DNA of 64,000 nt from Salinarimonas ramus (GCF_014645695.1 NZ_BMMF01000002.1:1-64000); one strand, 5' to 3'; counted from the first letter of the stretch, positions 9,113 through 17,637 are shown. Notes: a model not told the origin generated them from the sequence alone. Program-made: numbers and translations.

Positions 9113-9865
9113 TCAGGCGGCGACCCGTCGGTAGAACTCGTCCGACTGCGTCGTCTCGATGACGCGCGCAGGGACGAGGAGGCCCAGCCGAGCACCGAGG
9201 AGCTGCTTGTCCCGCACGACCGCGACCAGCGCCGGCGGACGCTCGCCCGCCGCTATGTCGCGAAACGCTGTCGAGGCCTTGTTCACGGAATGGGGATGCG
9301 TGGTCACGGCCTGGAACGCCGTCGCCGCGCCATCGCTCCTGACGAGCGCGGAAAGGCACCACTTCAGCGTCGACGAGCCCTCGAGGTCCGCCGCCACCTG
9401 AACCTGGGCGGTACCGAAGATCGATTGCAGGCGCTGAGCGAGCTCCTCGGCGAGATCGTCCTCGTCCTCGTCGAACGCCCGCGAGGCGACGACGTCGACC
9501 ACGCGCCAGGACGTCTCTGCAACGTCCCACATGGCGCGCTCGAGCATCTCCTGTCCGCAGACGACGGAGAGCATCCGCTCTCCCACATCGACGTCCCGCT
9601 CGTCGGCGATTCGGATCGCCGTCCGGCGGAAAGCACGCGGGCCGGCGAGGTCCTCGCACTCGCGGTAGGCGAACCCGGCGTCGCTCACCCGGAACATGTG
9701 CCCCGGAGCAGGCTCCACCCGGACGGTGACGAACGATCCGTCGGCATAGACCATCGGCAGCCCGACGAGAAAGCCGCCACGCTCACGGCGAACGCGCACG
9801 AGATCGGCCGCCGCGCGCGTCACGACGGCGTCGAAGGTTTCGGTGGTCGGCTCGCTGATCGTCAT
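9113..9865 (-). CDS. conserved hypothetical protein, possibly DUF1828-like
   Basis: 250 residues, cytoplasmic, no membrane segment. The N-terminal part has a pattern 'FLVGLPMVYADGS...VRVEPAPGHMFRVSDAGFA' reminiscent of DUF1828 (a short N-terminal domain that contains 'I.V...GD...LTDDG'), followed by an alpha/beta region without a motif I recognise. It overlaps the upstream gene by 4 nt (ATGA), so the two are translated together and probably act together. DUF1828-type proteins are often found in accessory or mobile regions. I cannot assign a function; the DUF link rests on pattern memory and should be tested by profile search. Confidence 0.6.
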   Translation of the reverse strand: MTISEPTTETFDAVVTRAAADLVRVRRERGGFLVGLPMVYADGSFVTVRVEPAPGHMFRVSDAGFAYRECEDLAGPRAFRRTAIRIADERDVDVGERMLSVVCGQEMLERAMWDVAETSWRVVDVVASRAFDEDEDDLAEELAQRLQSIFGTAQVQVAADLEGSSTLKWCLSALVRSDGAATAFQAVTTHPHSVNKASTAFRDIAAGERPPALVAVVRDKQLLGARLGLLVPARVIETTQSDEFYRRVAA

Positions 9866-10377
9866 GGGAAGAGATCATATGACCACGGAGGCGGCGGGAC
9901 AACGTGCATGTTGCTGATTCTGAAAGCTTTTCCGACCCATCGGCTGAGATCCTCGAAACTCTGCAGCGGCTCCTCTACCGGCTGAGCGCAGGGGAGCTTT
10001 CCGCGGCGCATGCGCTCCTCGGCCTCGACGAAGTTGAGATCGAAAGCGTGGTGATGCGTCTCCGGCACCCGCCGACCAGCCCAGGGGCCGCCGCAGCGAC
10101 GTGGGTTCGAATGCCCGCCCTTGCGGTCGCGCCAGTCTACTCGCGCGAGCCGGATGCGTCGGGCGCTCGCCTGATCGAGAAACGCCAGCTCGAAGGTCAC
10201 GTGCCGGTCCGGTAGGCGGGCGTACGCTCCGCCGGATAGCGCCAGCGAAGAATAGACGACGCCGTCGATCTCCACGGGCACGTGGATGCGCGTGTACGCA
10301 TCCTCCCCGTCCGCCTCCGTCCAGAGCGGTGCGTAGGCGAGACTCTTGTCGGAGAGAACGAGGCGACGCAACGACAT
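9862..10377 (-). CDS. conserved hypothetical protein (His-rich 'THHHAFDLN' motif)
   Basis: About 171 residues from the ATG at 10377; a GTG at 10401 would add eight residues, and neither start has a clear ribosome site. The distinctive region is 'GGHSNP' followed by 'ETHHHAFDLNF', an arrangement of Gly/His/Asp residues that resembles small uncharacterised families (DUF6978-like) paired with DUF1828-type genes. It could be a metal-binding or nuclease-like site, but no known catalytic motif is complete. It forms an ATGA-overlapping two-gene unit with the downstream gene. Direct and inverted repeats just upstream suggest autoregulation. Confidence 0.55.
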   Translation of the reverse strand: MSLRRLVLSDKSLAYAPLWTEADGEDAYTRIHVPVEIDGVVYSSLALSGGAYARLPDRHVTFELAFLDQASARRIRLARVDWRDRKGGHSNPRRCGGPWAGRRVPETHHHAFDLNFVEAEERMRRGKLPCAQPVEEPLQSFEDLSRWVGKAFRISNMHVVPPPPWSYDLFP

Positions 10378-10382
10378 GGTAA

Positions 10383-10420
10383 GTCGATACCGCAGATGCA
10401 CTTCAGAGTCGATACTCGAC
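10383..10420. promoter_or_regulatory. repeat pair upstream of the two-gene unknown unit
   Basis: The octamer GTCGATAC occurs at 10383-10390 and again at 10408-10415. The second copy is part of the 13-bp inverted repeat GTCGATACTCGAC (10408-10420). It lies just upstream of the ATG of the minus-strand unknown gene and about 130 nt upstream of tctC on the plus strand. It looks like an operator for a small regulator or for the pair itself; the role is inference. Confidence 0.3.
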
Positions 10421-10548
10421 AGTCGTTCGCGTGCAGAAGCGGCACCTCGTCGCAGACGGGCTTGACCGCCCGCGACCGCGCATGTCTTCTTCTCGGAACA
10501 ACGAGCGAGCCGGGGAGAATTCCGGCTCCCACATCAGGGAGGACCATC

Positions 10549-11523
10549 ATGATCGCAAAGCGCCTTGCGCAGGCGGCTCTCGTCGTGCTCGTCGCGACGC
10601 CGGCCGTGGCTTTCGAGCCCCAGAACGCCGAGTGCATCGCCCCCGCCAATCCCGGCGGCGGCTGGGACTTCACCTGTCGCACGGTGGGCCGCATCCTCGA
10701 CGAGCTCGATCTCGTCGACGGCTCCGTCCAGGTGACGAACATGACGGGCGCGGTGGGCGCCGTCGCCTTCGCCAACGTGGCCTCCAAGCGCGCCGACGAC
10801 CCCAACCTGATCGTCGCGACCTCGACGGTGGGCATCACCCAGATCGCGCAGGGGCGCTATCCCGGCGACGTCGACACGATGCGCTGGCTCGGCATGCTGG
10901 GCGCCGACGTCGGCACGCTCATGGTCGGCAAGGACGCCGAATACGCGGACGCCAACGCGCTGCTCGAGGCGGTGAAGGCGGACCCGTCCTCCGTCGTGGT
11001 CGGCGGCTCCTCCGCGATCGGCGGCTGGGACCATCTGCGCTTCCTCATGCTCGCGCAGGAGGCCGGCGTGCCGGCCGACCAGCTCGGCGACATCCGCTGG
11101 GTCGAGTTCTCCGGCGGTGGCGACGCGGTCACCCAGATGATGGGCGGCCACATCGACGCGGTCCTCACCGACATCGGCGAGATCGGCGGCTTCATCGAGT
11201 CCGGGGACGTGAAGGCGCTCGCCGTCATGTCCGACGAGCGGCTGCCGGCCTATCCCGACATCGCCACGGCGACCGAGCAGGGCATCCCGGCGACCGGCTA
11301 CAATTGGCGCGGCTTCTACATGGGCGGCGACACGTCCGACGAGGCCTATGACGGCTGGGTCGAGATCCTCTCGGACCTCTACGAGAGCGAGGCCTGGCAG
11401 GAGGCCGCCGTGAGCTCCGGCCTGACGCCGATCTGGCGCGGCGGCGCGGAGTTCGAGGAGTTCGTCCGCGAGAGCGAGGCCCGCACGCGCGACATCTCCA
11501 AGGCCATCGGCGTCATCGACTGA
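10549..11523 (+). CDS. tctC: tripartite tricarboxylate transporter substrate-binding protein
   Basis: A 324-residue periplasmic binding protein of the TctC family, with a Sec signal peptide (cleavage near 'TPAVA-FEP'). It captures a carboxylate ligand and delivers it to TctAB in a Na+-driven secondary transporter. Seen: 'APANPGGGWD' near the mature N terminus, the family's ligand-binding loop, and a second lobe with 'VVGGSSAIGG'. The ATG at 10549 is preceded by GGGAGG (10538-10543), which decides the start; the open frame begins earlier but without a ribosome site. First gene of tctCBA. A TTGACC element at 10462-10467 is a weak -35 candidate. Ligand unknown; citrate-like acids are typical of the family. 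Confidence 0.9.
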   Translation: MIAKRLAQAALVVLVATPAVAFEPQNAECIAPANPGGGWDFTCRTVGRILDELDLVDGSVQVTNMTGAVGAVAFANVASKRADDPNLIVATSTVGITQIAQGRYPGDVDTMRWLGMLGADVGTLMVGKDAEYADANALLEAVKADPSSVVVGGSSAIGGWDHLRFLMLAQEAGVPADQLGDIRWVEFSGGGDAVTQMMGGHIDAVLTDIGEIGGFIESGDVKALAVMSDERLPAYPDIATATEQGIPATGYNWRGFYMGGDTSDEAYDGWVEILSDLYESEAWQEAAVSSGLTPIWRGGAEFEEFVRESEARTRDISKAIGVID

Positions 11524-11539
11524 CCCGGGAGCGAGGCTC

Positions 11540-11983
11540 GTGGCGCAGGCTCGCTGGAGCGACCGGATCGCGGGGGTGATCTTCCTCGCCCTCGCGATCT
11601 GGCTCTACGTGGAGGCCGGATCCTACGCGGTGCGCTTCGGCGACCCCGCGGGACCGTCCTTCTTCCCGCGCCTCGTCGCGGTCCCCATGGGCCTCCTCGC
11701 GCTGGTCCTGATCCTGCGGCCCGACGCGGACCCGACCTGGTTCCGCTGGCCGCAGATCCTCTCTCAGGCGGCGATGCTCGCCGTCCTGTTCGGCTATCCG
11801 CTCGCCATCGAGCCGCTGGGCTTCCCGCTCTCGACGCTGATCGCCTCGGCGCTCCTCGCCAAGATCCTGGGCGCCACCTGGCTCCAAGCGCTGGCGCTCG
11901 GCGCGGGGCTCGGATTCGGCCTGTTCTTCCTGTTCGACGCGGTCTTCGGCCTTCCGCTGCCGACGGGGCCGCTCCTCGGCTAG
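11540..11983 (+). CDS. tctB: tripartite tricarboxylate transporter small membrane subunit
   Basis: 147 residues, four predicted transmembrane helices, matching TctB, the small membrane component that is needed with TctA. It begins at a GTG with a purine-rich GGGAGCGAGG just upstream, 16 nt after the tctC stop. The segment 'GDPAGPSFFPRL' after helix 1 is typical of TctB ('GP.FFP'). Position between tctC and tctA confirms the call. Confidence 0.88.
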   Translation: MAQARWSDRIAGVIFLALAIWLYVEAGSYAVRFGDPAGPSFFPRLVAVPMGLLALVLILRPDADPTWFRWPQILSQAAMLAVLFGYPLAIEPLGFPLSTLIASALLAKILGATWLQALALGAGLGFGLFFLFDAVFGLPLPTGPLLG

Positions 11984-12019
11984 GCGACAGCCCGGCCGCT
12001 TCCGACGAGGGCCTCCCGC

Positions 12020-13552
12020 GTGGACATTCTCGGCTATCTGCTCATCGGCTTCTCCGAGGCGCTCACGCCCCAGAACCTGGCGCTGGCGCTGATCGGCTGC
12101 TTCGTCGGCACGATCGTCGGCGCGCTGCCGGGGCTCGGCCCGGTGAACGGCGTGGCCGTCCTGATCCCGCTCGCCTTCTCCATGGACCTGCCGCCCGGCT
12201 CGGCGCTGATCCTGCTCACGTGCGTCTATTACGGCTGCATGTATGGCGGGCGCATCTCGTCGATCATGCTCAACATACCCGGCGACGAGCCGGCGATGAT
12301 GACGTGTCTCGACGGCTACCCGATGGCCAAGAACGGCAAGGCGCCGGAAGCGCTCGCCATATCGGGCATCGCCTCGTTCGTGGGCGCCTTCATCGCCACG
12401 ATCGGCCTGATGCTGTTCGCGCCGCTCCTCGTGCGCTTCGCGATCCATTTCGGCCCGGCCGAATATTTCGCCCTCTTCGTCATGGCCTTCGCCACGATCG
12501 GCGGCATCACCGGCGCGAACCCCGCCAAGACCTTGATCGCGGCGACGATCGGGCTCGCGCTCGGGGCGGTGGGCATCGACCCGCAATCGGGCGTGCCGCG
12601 CTTCACCTTCGGGTCGTTCCACCTCTTCGACGGCTTCCACCCCATCGTCGCGCTGGTGGGCCTGTTCGCCATCTCGGAAGTGCTGATCATGCTCGAGATG
12701 AAGGCGCACGAGCGCTCGCAAGCCATCAAGGTGAACCGCGCCTTCGCCCGCTGGAGCGACATCAAGCCGACCTTCCCCGCGATGCTGCGCTCGTCGGGCG
12801 TCGGCTTCGTCGCGGGCGTGCTGCCGGGCGCGGGCGCCTCGCTCGGCTCCTTCCTCGCCTACACGATGGAGAAGCGGTACTCCGACAAGAAGGGCACCTT
12901 CGGCAAGGGCGACCCGCGCGGCGTCGCGGCGCCCGAGGCCGGCAACAATTCCGCCGCCGGCGGCGCGCTCGTGCCCATGCTCGCGCTCGGCGTGCCGGGA
13001 TCGGGCACGACGGCGGTGCTGCTGGCACTCCTCATCTCGCTCAACATCCAGCCGGGGCCGCTGCTGTTCCAGAACCAGCCCGACATCGTCTGGGGGCTGA
13101 TCGCCTCGCTCTTCATCGCCAACGTCGTGCTGCTGGTGCTGAACCTGCCGCTGGTGGGCCTGTTCACGCGCATGCTGGCGATCCCGCTCTGGGCTCTGAT
13201 GCCGCTCGTCGTCATGGTGTCCTTCGTCGGCATCTACTCGATCTCGAACTCATCCTTCGACCTTCTGGTGATGGTCTCCTTCGGCGTCGTCGGCTTCGTC
13301 CTGCGCAAGCTCGACATCTCCCTGGTCCCCGTGGTGCTCGGCCTGCTGCTGTGCCGCGAGATGGAGAGCGCGCTGCGGCGCGCCCTCTCGATCTCGGGCG
13401 GAGACCCGTGGATCCTCGTCGGCAGCGGCATCTCCATCGGCCTCTACGTCGCGACCGCCCTCTTCCTCGTCACCGCGATCGTGCTCTCCATGCGCAAGCG
13501 ACGCGCGGCGAAGGTGAGCCGCGAGGTGGAGGACGAGTACGTGGGCGACTGA
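12020..13552 (+). CDS. tctA: tripartite tricarboxylate transporter large permease
   Basis: A 510-residue TctA-family permease with about 11-12 hydrophobic helices, the transport channel of the TctCBA system. Conserved Gly/Pro-rich elements are visible: 'GALPGLGPVNG' near residue 36, 'YYGCMYGGRISSI', 'GVLPGAGAS' and 'PEAGNNSAAGG'. The start is GTG. The gene completes the operon and is convergent with a Crp-like regulator 13 nt away, with no obvious terminator between them. Length and motifs are normal for the family. Confidence 0.92.
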   Translation: MDILGYLLIGFSEALTPQNLALALIGCFVGTIVGALPGLGPVNGVAVLIPLAFSMDLPPGSALILLTCVYYGCMYGGRISSIMLNIPGDEPAMMTCLDGYPMAKNGKAPEALAISGIASFVGAFIATIGLMLFAPLLVRFAIHFGPAEYFALFVMAFATIGGITGANPAKTLIAATIGLALGAVGIDPQSGVPRFTFGSFHLFDGFHPIVALVGLFAISEVLIMLEMKAHERSQAIKVNRAFARWSDIKPTFPAMLRSSGVGFVAGVLPGAGASLGSFLAYTMEKRYSDKKGTFGKGDPRGVAAPEAGNNSAAGGALVPMLALGVPGSGTTAVLLALLISLNIQPGPLLFQNQPDIVWGLIASLFIANVVLLVLNLPLVGLFTRMLAIPLWALMPLVVMVSFVGIYSISNSSFDLLVMVSFGVVGFVLRKLDISLVPVVLGLLLCREMESALRRALSISGGDPWILVGSGISIGLYVATALFLVTAIVLSMRKRRAAKVSREVEDEYVGD

Positions 13553-13565
13553 CGCACTGCCCCGG

Positions 13566-14111
13566 TCAGGGCGGCTCGCGGCGTCGGCGCGACAATTCGC
13601 GATACAGCGCCTCTCGGGACACGCCGATCTCGGCCGCCACGTCCTGCCAAGCGCCCTTGGCCGGCAGCGCACGGCCCTCGCGCAGCCACGCGTCGAGGCG
13701 CTCAGCGACGGTGCGCAGCGTCAGGATCTCGGCGCGCATCCGCGCGGCCTGCACGGCGCGGGCGAGATGCGCGGCCCAGACCTCGGCCAGGAGACGATCA
13801 GCCGCGAGCCGCTCCAGGAACCGCGCGACCGGAACCGCGCGGACGACCGTCGCCGTCACGGCGCGCGCATCGCAATGATACCTAGCGGAATAGGCCGACG
13901 CTTCGGCCAGAACCTGGCCCGGACGCGCTCTCTGCTGCATCACCGACACGCCTCCATCGGTCAAGCGCGTGAGGTCCACTGCTCCTTCGACGACGAAATA
14001 CATGATGCGGACAGGATCGCCATCGTGAAACAGCCACGACCCTGCGTGAAGCGGTCGTGTCTCTGCGACATCGAAGAGCGAAGCGAAGGAGTCTGACATG
14101 ATCGCTATCAT
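13566..14111 (-). CDS. Crp/FNR-family transcriptional regulator, short
   Basis: 181 residues: an N-terminal cyclic-nucleotide-binding-like beta-roll (about residues 15-105, 'GSWLFHDGDPVRIMYFVVEGAVDL') and a C-terminal winged-helix part with 'DVAAEIGVSREALYRELSRRR'. It is about 40 residues shorter than classical Crp (~210-230). No FNR-type N-terminal cysteine cluster is seen, so it is not a typical oxygen sensor. A second ATG at 14099 is an equally good start. It lies back-to-back with the Spy-like gene, and an FNR-box-like inverted repeat covers its own start region, suggesting autoregulation and control of the neighbour. Confidence 0.8.
   Translation of the reverse strand: MIAIMSDSFASLFDVAETRPLHAGSWLFHDGDPVRIMYFVVEGAVDLTRLTDGGVSVMQQRARPGQVLAEASAYSARYHCDARAVTATVVRAVPVARFLERLAADRLLAEVWAAHLARAVQAARMRAEILTLRTVAERLDAWLREGRALPAKGAWQDVAAEIGVSREALYRELSRRRREPP
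14098..14111. promoter_or_regulatory. FNR/FixK-box-like inverted repeat
   Basis: ATGAT-CGCT-ATCAT, a perfect 5-4-5 inverted repeat with the spacing and shape of the FNR/FixK consensus (TTGAT-N4-ATCAA). It covers the start codon region of the Crp/FNR-like gene and lies 59 nt before the Spy-like ATG. Candidate autoregulatory site; chance occurrence is possible. Confidence 0.35.
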
Positions 14112-14169
14112 AGAGGAATGCGGTCTCGTGTGTCATCCTCACCCTCGACACAACGAGGGACCCTTGCTC

Positions 14170-14763
14170 ATGAAGCTGTTGCGCGCCTTGTCGTTCGGTC
14201 TCGTTCTCGCAGTCGGCCCTGGGGTTGCGCTGGCCCAGAGCGGCTCCGCCAGCCCTTCGCCGTATGCGGGATTCGAGACACGGGAGATCAAGAGCCTGTC
14301 GGAAACGGACATCGAGGAGCTTCGCAGCGGCGGTGGCTGGGGCCTCGCTCTCCCCGCAGAGCTCAACGGGGTGCCGGGACCGGCGCACCTCCTGGAGCTG
14401 CGCGATCAGATTCCGCTCTCCGCCGAGCAGGTGACCGCCATCGAGGAGATCTACGAGACGCTTCTCGTCGAGGCCGCCGCCGCCGGCGAACGCTTGATCG
14501 AGGCGGAGGCGGCGATCGAGGACGCATTCCGCACGGGCGGGTTCGACGACGCGACGCTGCGCGAGCTGATCGCCGATGCCGAATCGGCGCGGGCCGAGCT
14601 GCGGTACATCCATCTCTCGCGCCATCTCTCCACGCCGCCGCTCCTCAGCGCGCGGCAGGTCGCCCGCTACAACGTGCTGCGCGGATACGGCGTCGACCCC
14701 TGCTCCAACGTGCCCGAAGGGCATAACGCCGCAATGTGGAGGCGTCACAACAATTGCAGCTGA
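14170..14763 (+). CDS. periplasmic Spy/CpxP-like helical protein
   Basis: 197 residues with a clear Sec signal peptide (cleavage near 'GVALA-QSG'). The mature part is mostly helical and resembles the heavy-metal-resistance/LTXXQ (Spy, CpxP, CnrX) group. It has a 'LLELRDQIPLSAEQVTAIEEI' type turn near residues 75-97, a charged long helix, then 'LLSARQVARYNVLRGYG' and a tail with His and Cys ('EGHNAAMW'). Such proteins are periplasmic chaperones or metal sensors. The ATG at 14170 follows GAGGGA and gives the signal peptide. It is transcribed away from the Crp-like regulator, which probably controls it. Family placement is by pattern, not by search. Confidence 0.7.
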   Translation: MKLLRALSFGLVLAVGPGVALAQSGSASPSPYAGFETREIKSLSETDIEELRSGGGWGLALPAELNGVPGPAHLLELRDQIPLSAEQVTAIEEIYETLLVEAAAAGERLIEAEAAIEDAFRTGGFDDATLRELIADAESARAELRYIHLSRHLSTPPLLSARQVARYNVLRGYGVDPCSNVPEGHNAAMWRRHNNCS

Positions 14764-15011
14764 GCTGGTGTCCGGCGCCCCCTCGGCACCGGCGCCGCGT
14801 CCAGCGGCATAGGTATCGCACTCGATCGCCCTCTTCGGCGCGCGTTTGTACCCGGGAACGTGAGCACGAGAGCGTCGGCGTCGCAATGATGCCGGCGACG
14901 TATACCCTCGCCCCGAAACACTACTCTTCATTGCTCTTCGACGCAACCAGAACGGACCGCCGGTTACCGGAAATCGTACGCGGCGTCCCAGCTTCCCGCG
15001 GAAGTGAGCAC

Positions 15012-15683
15012 ATGATCTGCAAGATCAGGCGCCTGAGGGCGTCGGTAGACGAGTGCGCGATCTTCGATCTCTCGGCAGTCGAGCTTCCGGGACGGTGCTG
15101 CTTCATCTACGGCCCGTCCGGCATCGGGAAGTCGACCTTCCTGAAGGGGCTCGCCAGCGGCAACGCCGACGCCGAGTGCGACGGGGTCTCGTTTCGCAAG
15201 CTGATCGAGTTCGGCGAGGCGATCCGCACCATCCGCTACGTGCCGCAGCACCCCCCGCGCTTCGACTTCGGGGTCCAGACCTTCCTGCGCAACATCCTCA
15301 AGTCGAACCGCAATGTCGTCGGCTGCGAGAGCACCCTCGAGACGGTGGTCCGCGAGTTCGACCTCGAGCCCCTGATGCGCACGCGCATGACCCGCCTCTC
15401 GGGCGGTCAGCTGCAGCGCGTCCACCTCGCCGCGGCTCTGGCGTCGAACGCCGAGCTCCTGCTGCTCGACGAGCCCACGGCGGCGCTGGATCGGCGCAAC
15501 GGCGAGATCCTGACCCGGCTCCTGCGCGAGTACGTCTCGGATCGTGGCGGGCACATCGTCTGCTGCACCCACGACACGCTGCTCGGCTCGCTCTGCGAGT
15601 ACGACCACCGGTTCCACGCGATCGAGTTTCCCAGCTTCCTACCGATGCCGATCGCCAACGAGGACAAGGTCTACAATGTCTAG
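15012..15683 (+). CDS. tupC: TupC-like ABC transporter ATP-binding protein
   Basis: A 223-residue ABC ATPase with Walker A 'GPSGIGKST' (34-42), signature 'LSGGQLQ' (129-135), Walker B 'LLLLDEP' (149-155) and the switch histidine in 'CCTHD'. The start at 15012 is chosen because GCGGAAG precedes it; longer versions would add a 42-residue N-terminal stretch unlike ABC domains. The next gene, a TupA-like binding protein, starts 8 nt before its stop. It most likely powers the permease encoded 3 kb downstream (18702), separated by three sulfur-transfer genes. Tungstate as substrate is inferred from TupA; molybdate, vanadate or another oxyanion is possible. Confidence 0.82.
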   Translation: MICKIRRLRASVDECAIFDLSAVELPGRCCFIYGPSGIGKSTFLKGLASGNADAECDGVSFRKLIEFGEAIRTIRYVPQHPPRFDFGVQTFLRNILKSNRNVVGCESTLETVVREFDLEPLMRTRMTRLSGGQLQRVHLAAALASNAELLLLDEPTAALDRRNGEILTRLLREYVSDRGGHIVCCTHDTLLGSLCEYDHRFHAIEFPSFLPMPIANEDKVYNV

Positions 15684-16437
15684 GACAGTGCGCGCCGTGC
15701 TCCTCGCCGTGCTCCTCGTCGCCCCGCTTTCCGCACGGGCGCAGGTCGACGGGATCACCTTCGGGCTGACGACCACGCAGGAAGCGTCCGGCGTCGCCGC
15801 CGCAATCCAGGCAGCCCTGGCCGAGCAATTTCCGCAGACGCGCTTCTCCTACGCGGTTGCGGGGACCTCCTCCACGCTGCGCTCGCTGGAGGAGGGCTTC
15901 CTGCCCTTCGCGGTCACGCACAACGCCGCCGCGGAGGAGGCGCTCGCCGCGAAGGGGGGCCACACCCGCTACCCCGTCTTCGCGAACGACTTCCTGCTCG
16001 TCGGGCCCGCGAACGCGGATTTCGAGTGCTCGGACGGGATCGCGGCCTGCCTCGGGACCATCGCCTCGCGCCGTCTCTCCTTCCTGTCACGGGGCGACCG
16101 GTCGGGCACGCACCTCTACGAGCTGTCGCGCTGGACCGCCGCGGGCATCGATCCCGAGACGCTCGACGGCTACCGGGTCGCCACCGGCGGCGCCGCGAAC
16201 AGCCTGAGGATCTGCTCCGTCCAAGGCTGCTTCACCATCGCCGACGAGGCGACCTACGACGGCGGCGGCTACGCGCGTCTCGTCGAGATCGCGCGTGATC
16301 CCGCCAGCAACGTCTATGCGCTGATGACGTCGGTCGAGGCCGAGACGGGCGAGCTCGCGCCCGTGGTCGAATGGCTGAGGGACGCGCTGCCGGCGCTGTC
16401 CACGGGCTACGGCTATCGCGAACTCTCCGCCGATTGA
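15676..16437 (+). CDS. tupA: TupA-like oxyanion-binding periplasmic protein
   Basis: 253 residues with a Sec signal peptide (cleavage near 'LSARA-QVD'). It matches the tungstate-binding TupA pattern: 'TTTQEASG' at 32-39 in place of the usual TTTS..NSG, 'THNAAAEEALAAKGG' and 'PVFANDFLLVGP' at 81-110, and 'SRGDRSGTH' at 138-146, whose Ser/Arg/Thr normally contact the oxyanion. The Ser of TTTS is replaced by Gln, so specificity may differ. Four cysteines in the mature protein (two in 'CSDGIAAC', two in 'CSVQGC') could form disulfides and are not general for TupA. The gene overlaps tupC by 8 nt and is followed 26 nt later by the E1 gene. Confidence 0.8.
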   Translation: MSRTVRAVLLAVLLVAPLSARAQVDGITFGLTTTQEASGVAAAIQAALAEQFPQTRFSYAVAGTSSTLRSLEEGFLPFAVTHNAAAEEALAAKGGHTRYPVFANDFLLVGPANADFECSDGIAACLGTIASRRLSFLSRGDRSGTHLYELSRWTAAGIDPETLDGYRVATGGAANSLRICSVQGCFTIADEATYDGGGYARLVEIARDPASNVYALMTSVEAETGELAPVVEWLRDALPALSTGYGYRELSAD

Positions 16438-16463
16438 AATCCTACCTGCAGTGGAGGCTGGTG

Positions 16464-17627
16464 ATGCTCACGCAAAGCGAACTGCTCCGATACAACCGTA
16501 ACATGAAGCTGACCGAGATCGGGCTCGAGGGCCAGGAGCGCCTGCGTTCCTCGCGGGCTCTCGTGCTCGGCGCCGGCGGTCTGGGCTCGCCCACGCTCCT
16601 CTACCTCGCCGCGGCGGGCGTCGGCACCATCGGCATCATCGACGAGGACGTGGTCGACGAGACCAACCTCCAGCGCCAGGTGATCCATCGGACGGATCAG
16701 GTCGGCCTCAAGAAGGTCGACAGCGCCGCCGACGCCATCCGGCGGCTGAACCCGCACATCACCATCAAGAAGTACGACAAGTTCCTCAACGCGGAGAACG
16801 CCGAGGAGATCGTCAGCTATTACGACATCGTCATCGACGGCTGCGACAACCTCACGACCCGCTACGTCCTCAACGATGCCTGCAAGATCGCCGGCATCCC
16901 CTTCGTCTACGCCTCGATCTACCGGTTCGAGGCGCAGGTGACGGTGTTCGGCCTCGACGACGGTCCCTGCTACCGCTGCCTGTTCCCGGAGCAGCCCGCC
17001 GACGTGCCGACCTGCGGGGACGCGGGCGTGCTCGGCACCTTGCCGGGGATCGTCGGCTGCATGCAGGCGACGGAGGCGATCAAGTATCTCGCCGGCTTCG
17101 GCGAGCTGCTGTCCGGCCGCATGCTCAATGTCGACCTCATCAGCCACGAATACGATCACGTCAACGTGCCGCGCCGCGCCGACTGCCCTGCCTGCAACGG
17201 CGCGCTCGAGAAGGTCGGCGACCTGCCCACCGACGCGGTCTGCGGCGTCTCTCTGCCGGTGGCGACCGAGCCGGTCGCCGTGCCGGTGATCTCGACGACG
17301 GCCCTGCGCAAGAAGATCTCCGCCGGCCGCGCGACCCTGATCGACGTGCGCGACAACTACGAATTCATGTATTCGCACCTGCCGTCCTCGATCTCGCTCC
17401 CGATGACGATGATGAAGAAGAACGACGCCAACGGCTCGTATCTGGAGAAGGTGCTCTCTTCCGCCAGGGGCGAGGAAGTAATCTTCTACTGCAAGTCCGG
17501 CATCCGCTCCAGGAACGTGCTGCGTGCGCTGAAGGACAAGCTCGATCAACGTGGCATCGCGGCAAGCTCGCTTCAGGGCGGCGTGCTGCAATGGCAGCGC
17601 GAGAACCCCGACTTCCCCGTCCTGTGA
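16464..17627 (+). CDS. E1-like adenylyltransferase fused to rhodanese (MoeB/MoeZ type)
   Basis: 387 residues. Residues ~5-250 form a ThiF/MoeB adenylation domain that activates the C-terminal glycine of a ubiquitin-like sulfur carrier. The trans-acting Arg finger is in 'RYNRN' (9-13), the nucleotide loop is GxGGxG (36-41), ribose Asp 60/62, 'NLQRQ' (68-72), Lys84, and Mg-binding Asp128 in 'CDNLTTR'. Zinc ligands are C169/C172 and C241/C244, and C184 lies in 'CGDAGVLG'. Residues ~277-387 are a rhodanese domain with the persulfide cysteine C343 in 'CKSGIRS'. The whole is like MoeBR/MOCS3/Uba4 and could load sulfur on the small protein encoded at 18427. ATG preceded by TGGAGG. Confidence 0.9.
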   Translation: MLTQSELLRYNRNMKLTEIGLEGQERLRSSRALVLGAGGLGSPTLLYLAAAGVGTIGIIDEDVVDETNLQRQVIHRTDQVGLKKVDSAADAIRRLNPHITIKKYDKFLNAENAEEIVSYYDIVIDGCDNLTTRYVLNDACKIAGIPFVYASIYRFEAQVTVFGLDDGPCYRCLFPEQPADVPTCGDAGVLGTLPGIVGCMQATEAIKYLAGFGELLSGRMLNVDLISHEYDHVNVPRRADCPACNGALEKVGDLPTDAVCGVSLPVATEPVAVPVISTTALRKKISAGRATLIDVRDNYEFMYSHLPSSISLPMTMMKKNDANGSYLEKVLSSARGEEVIFYCKSGIRSRNVLRALKDKLDQRGIAASSLQGGVLQWQRENPDFPVL

Positions 17628-17637
17628 GGAGCGCCCG

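Noticed and set aside
10090-10115. A tRNA T-arm-like GGGTTCGAATGCCC
   Set aside because: No acceptor, D or anticodon arm can be folded around it, and it lies inside a coding gene with a conserved frame.
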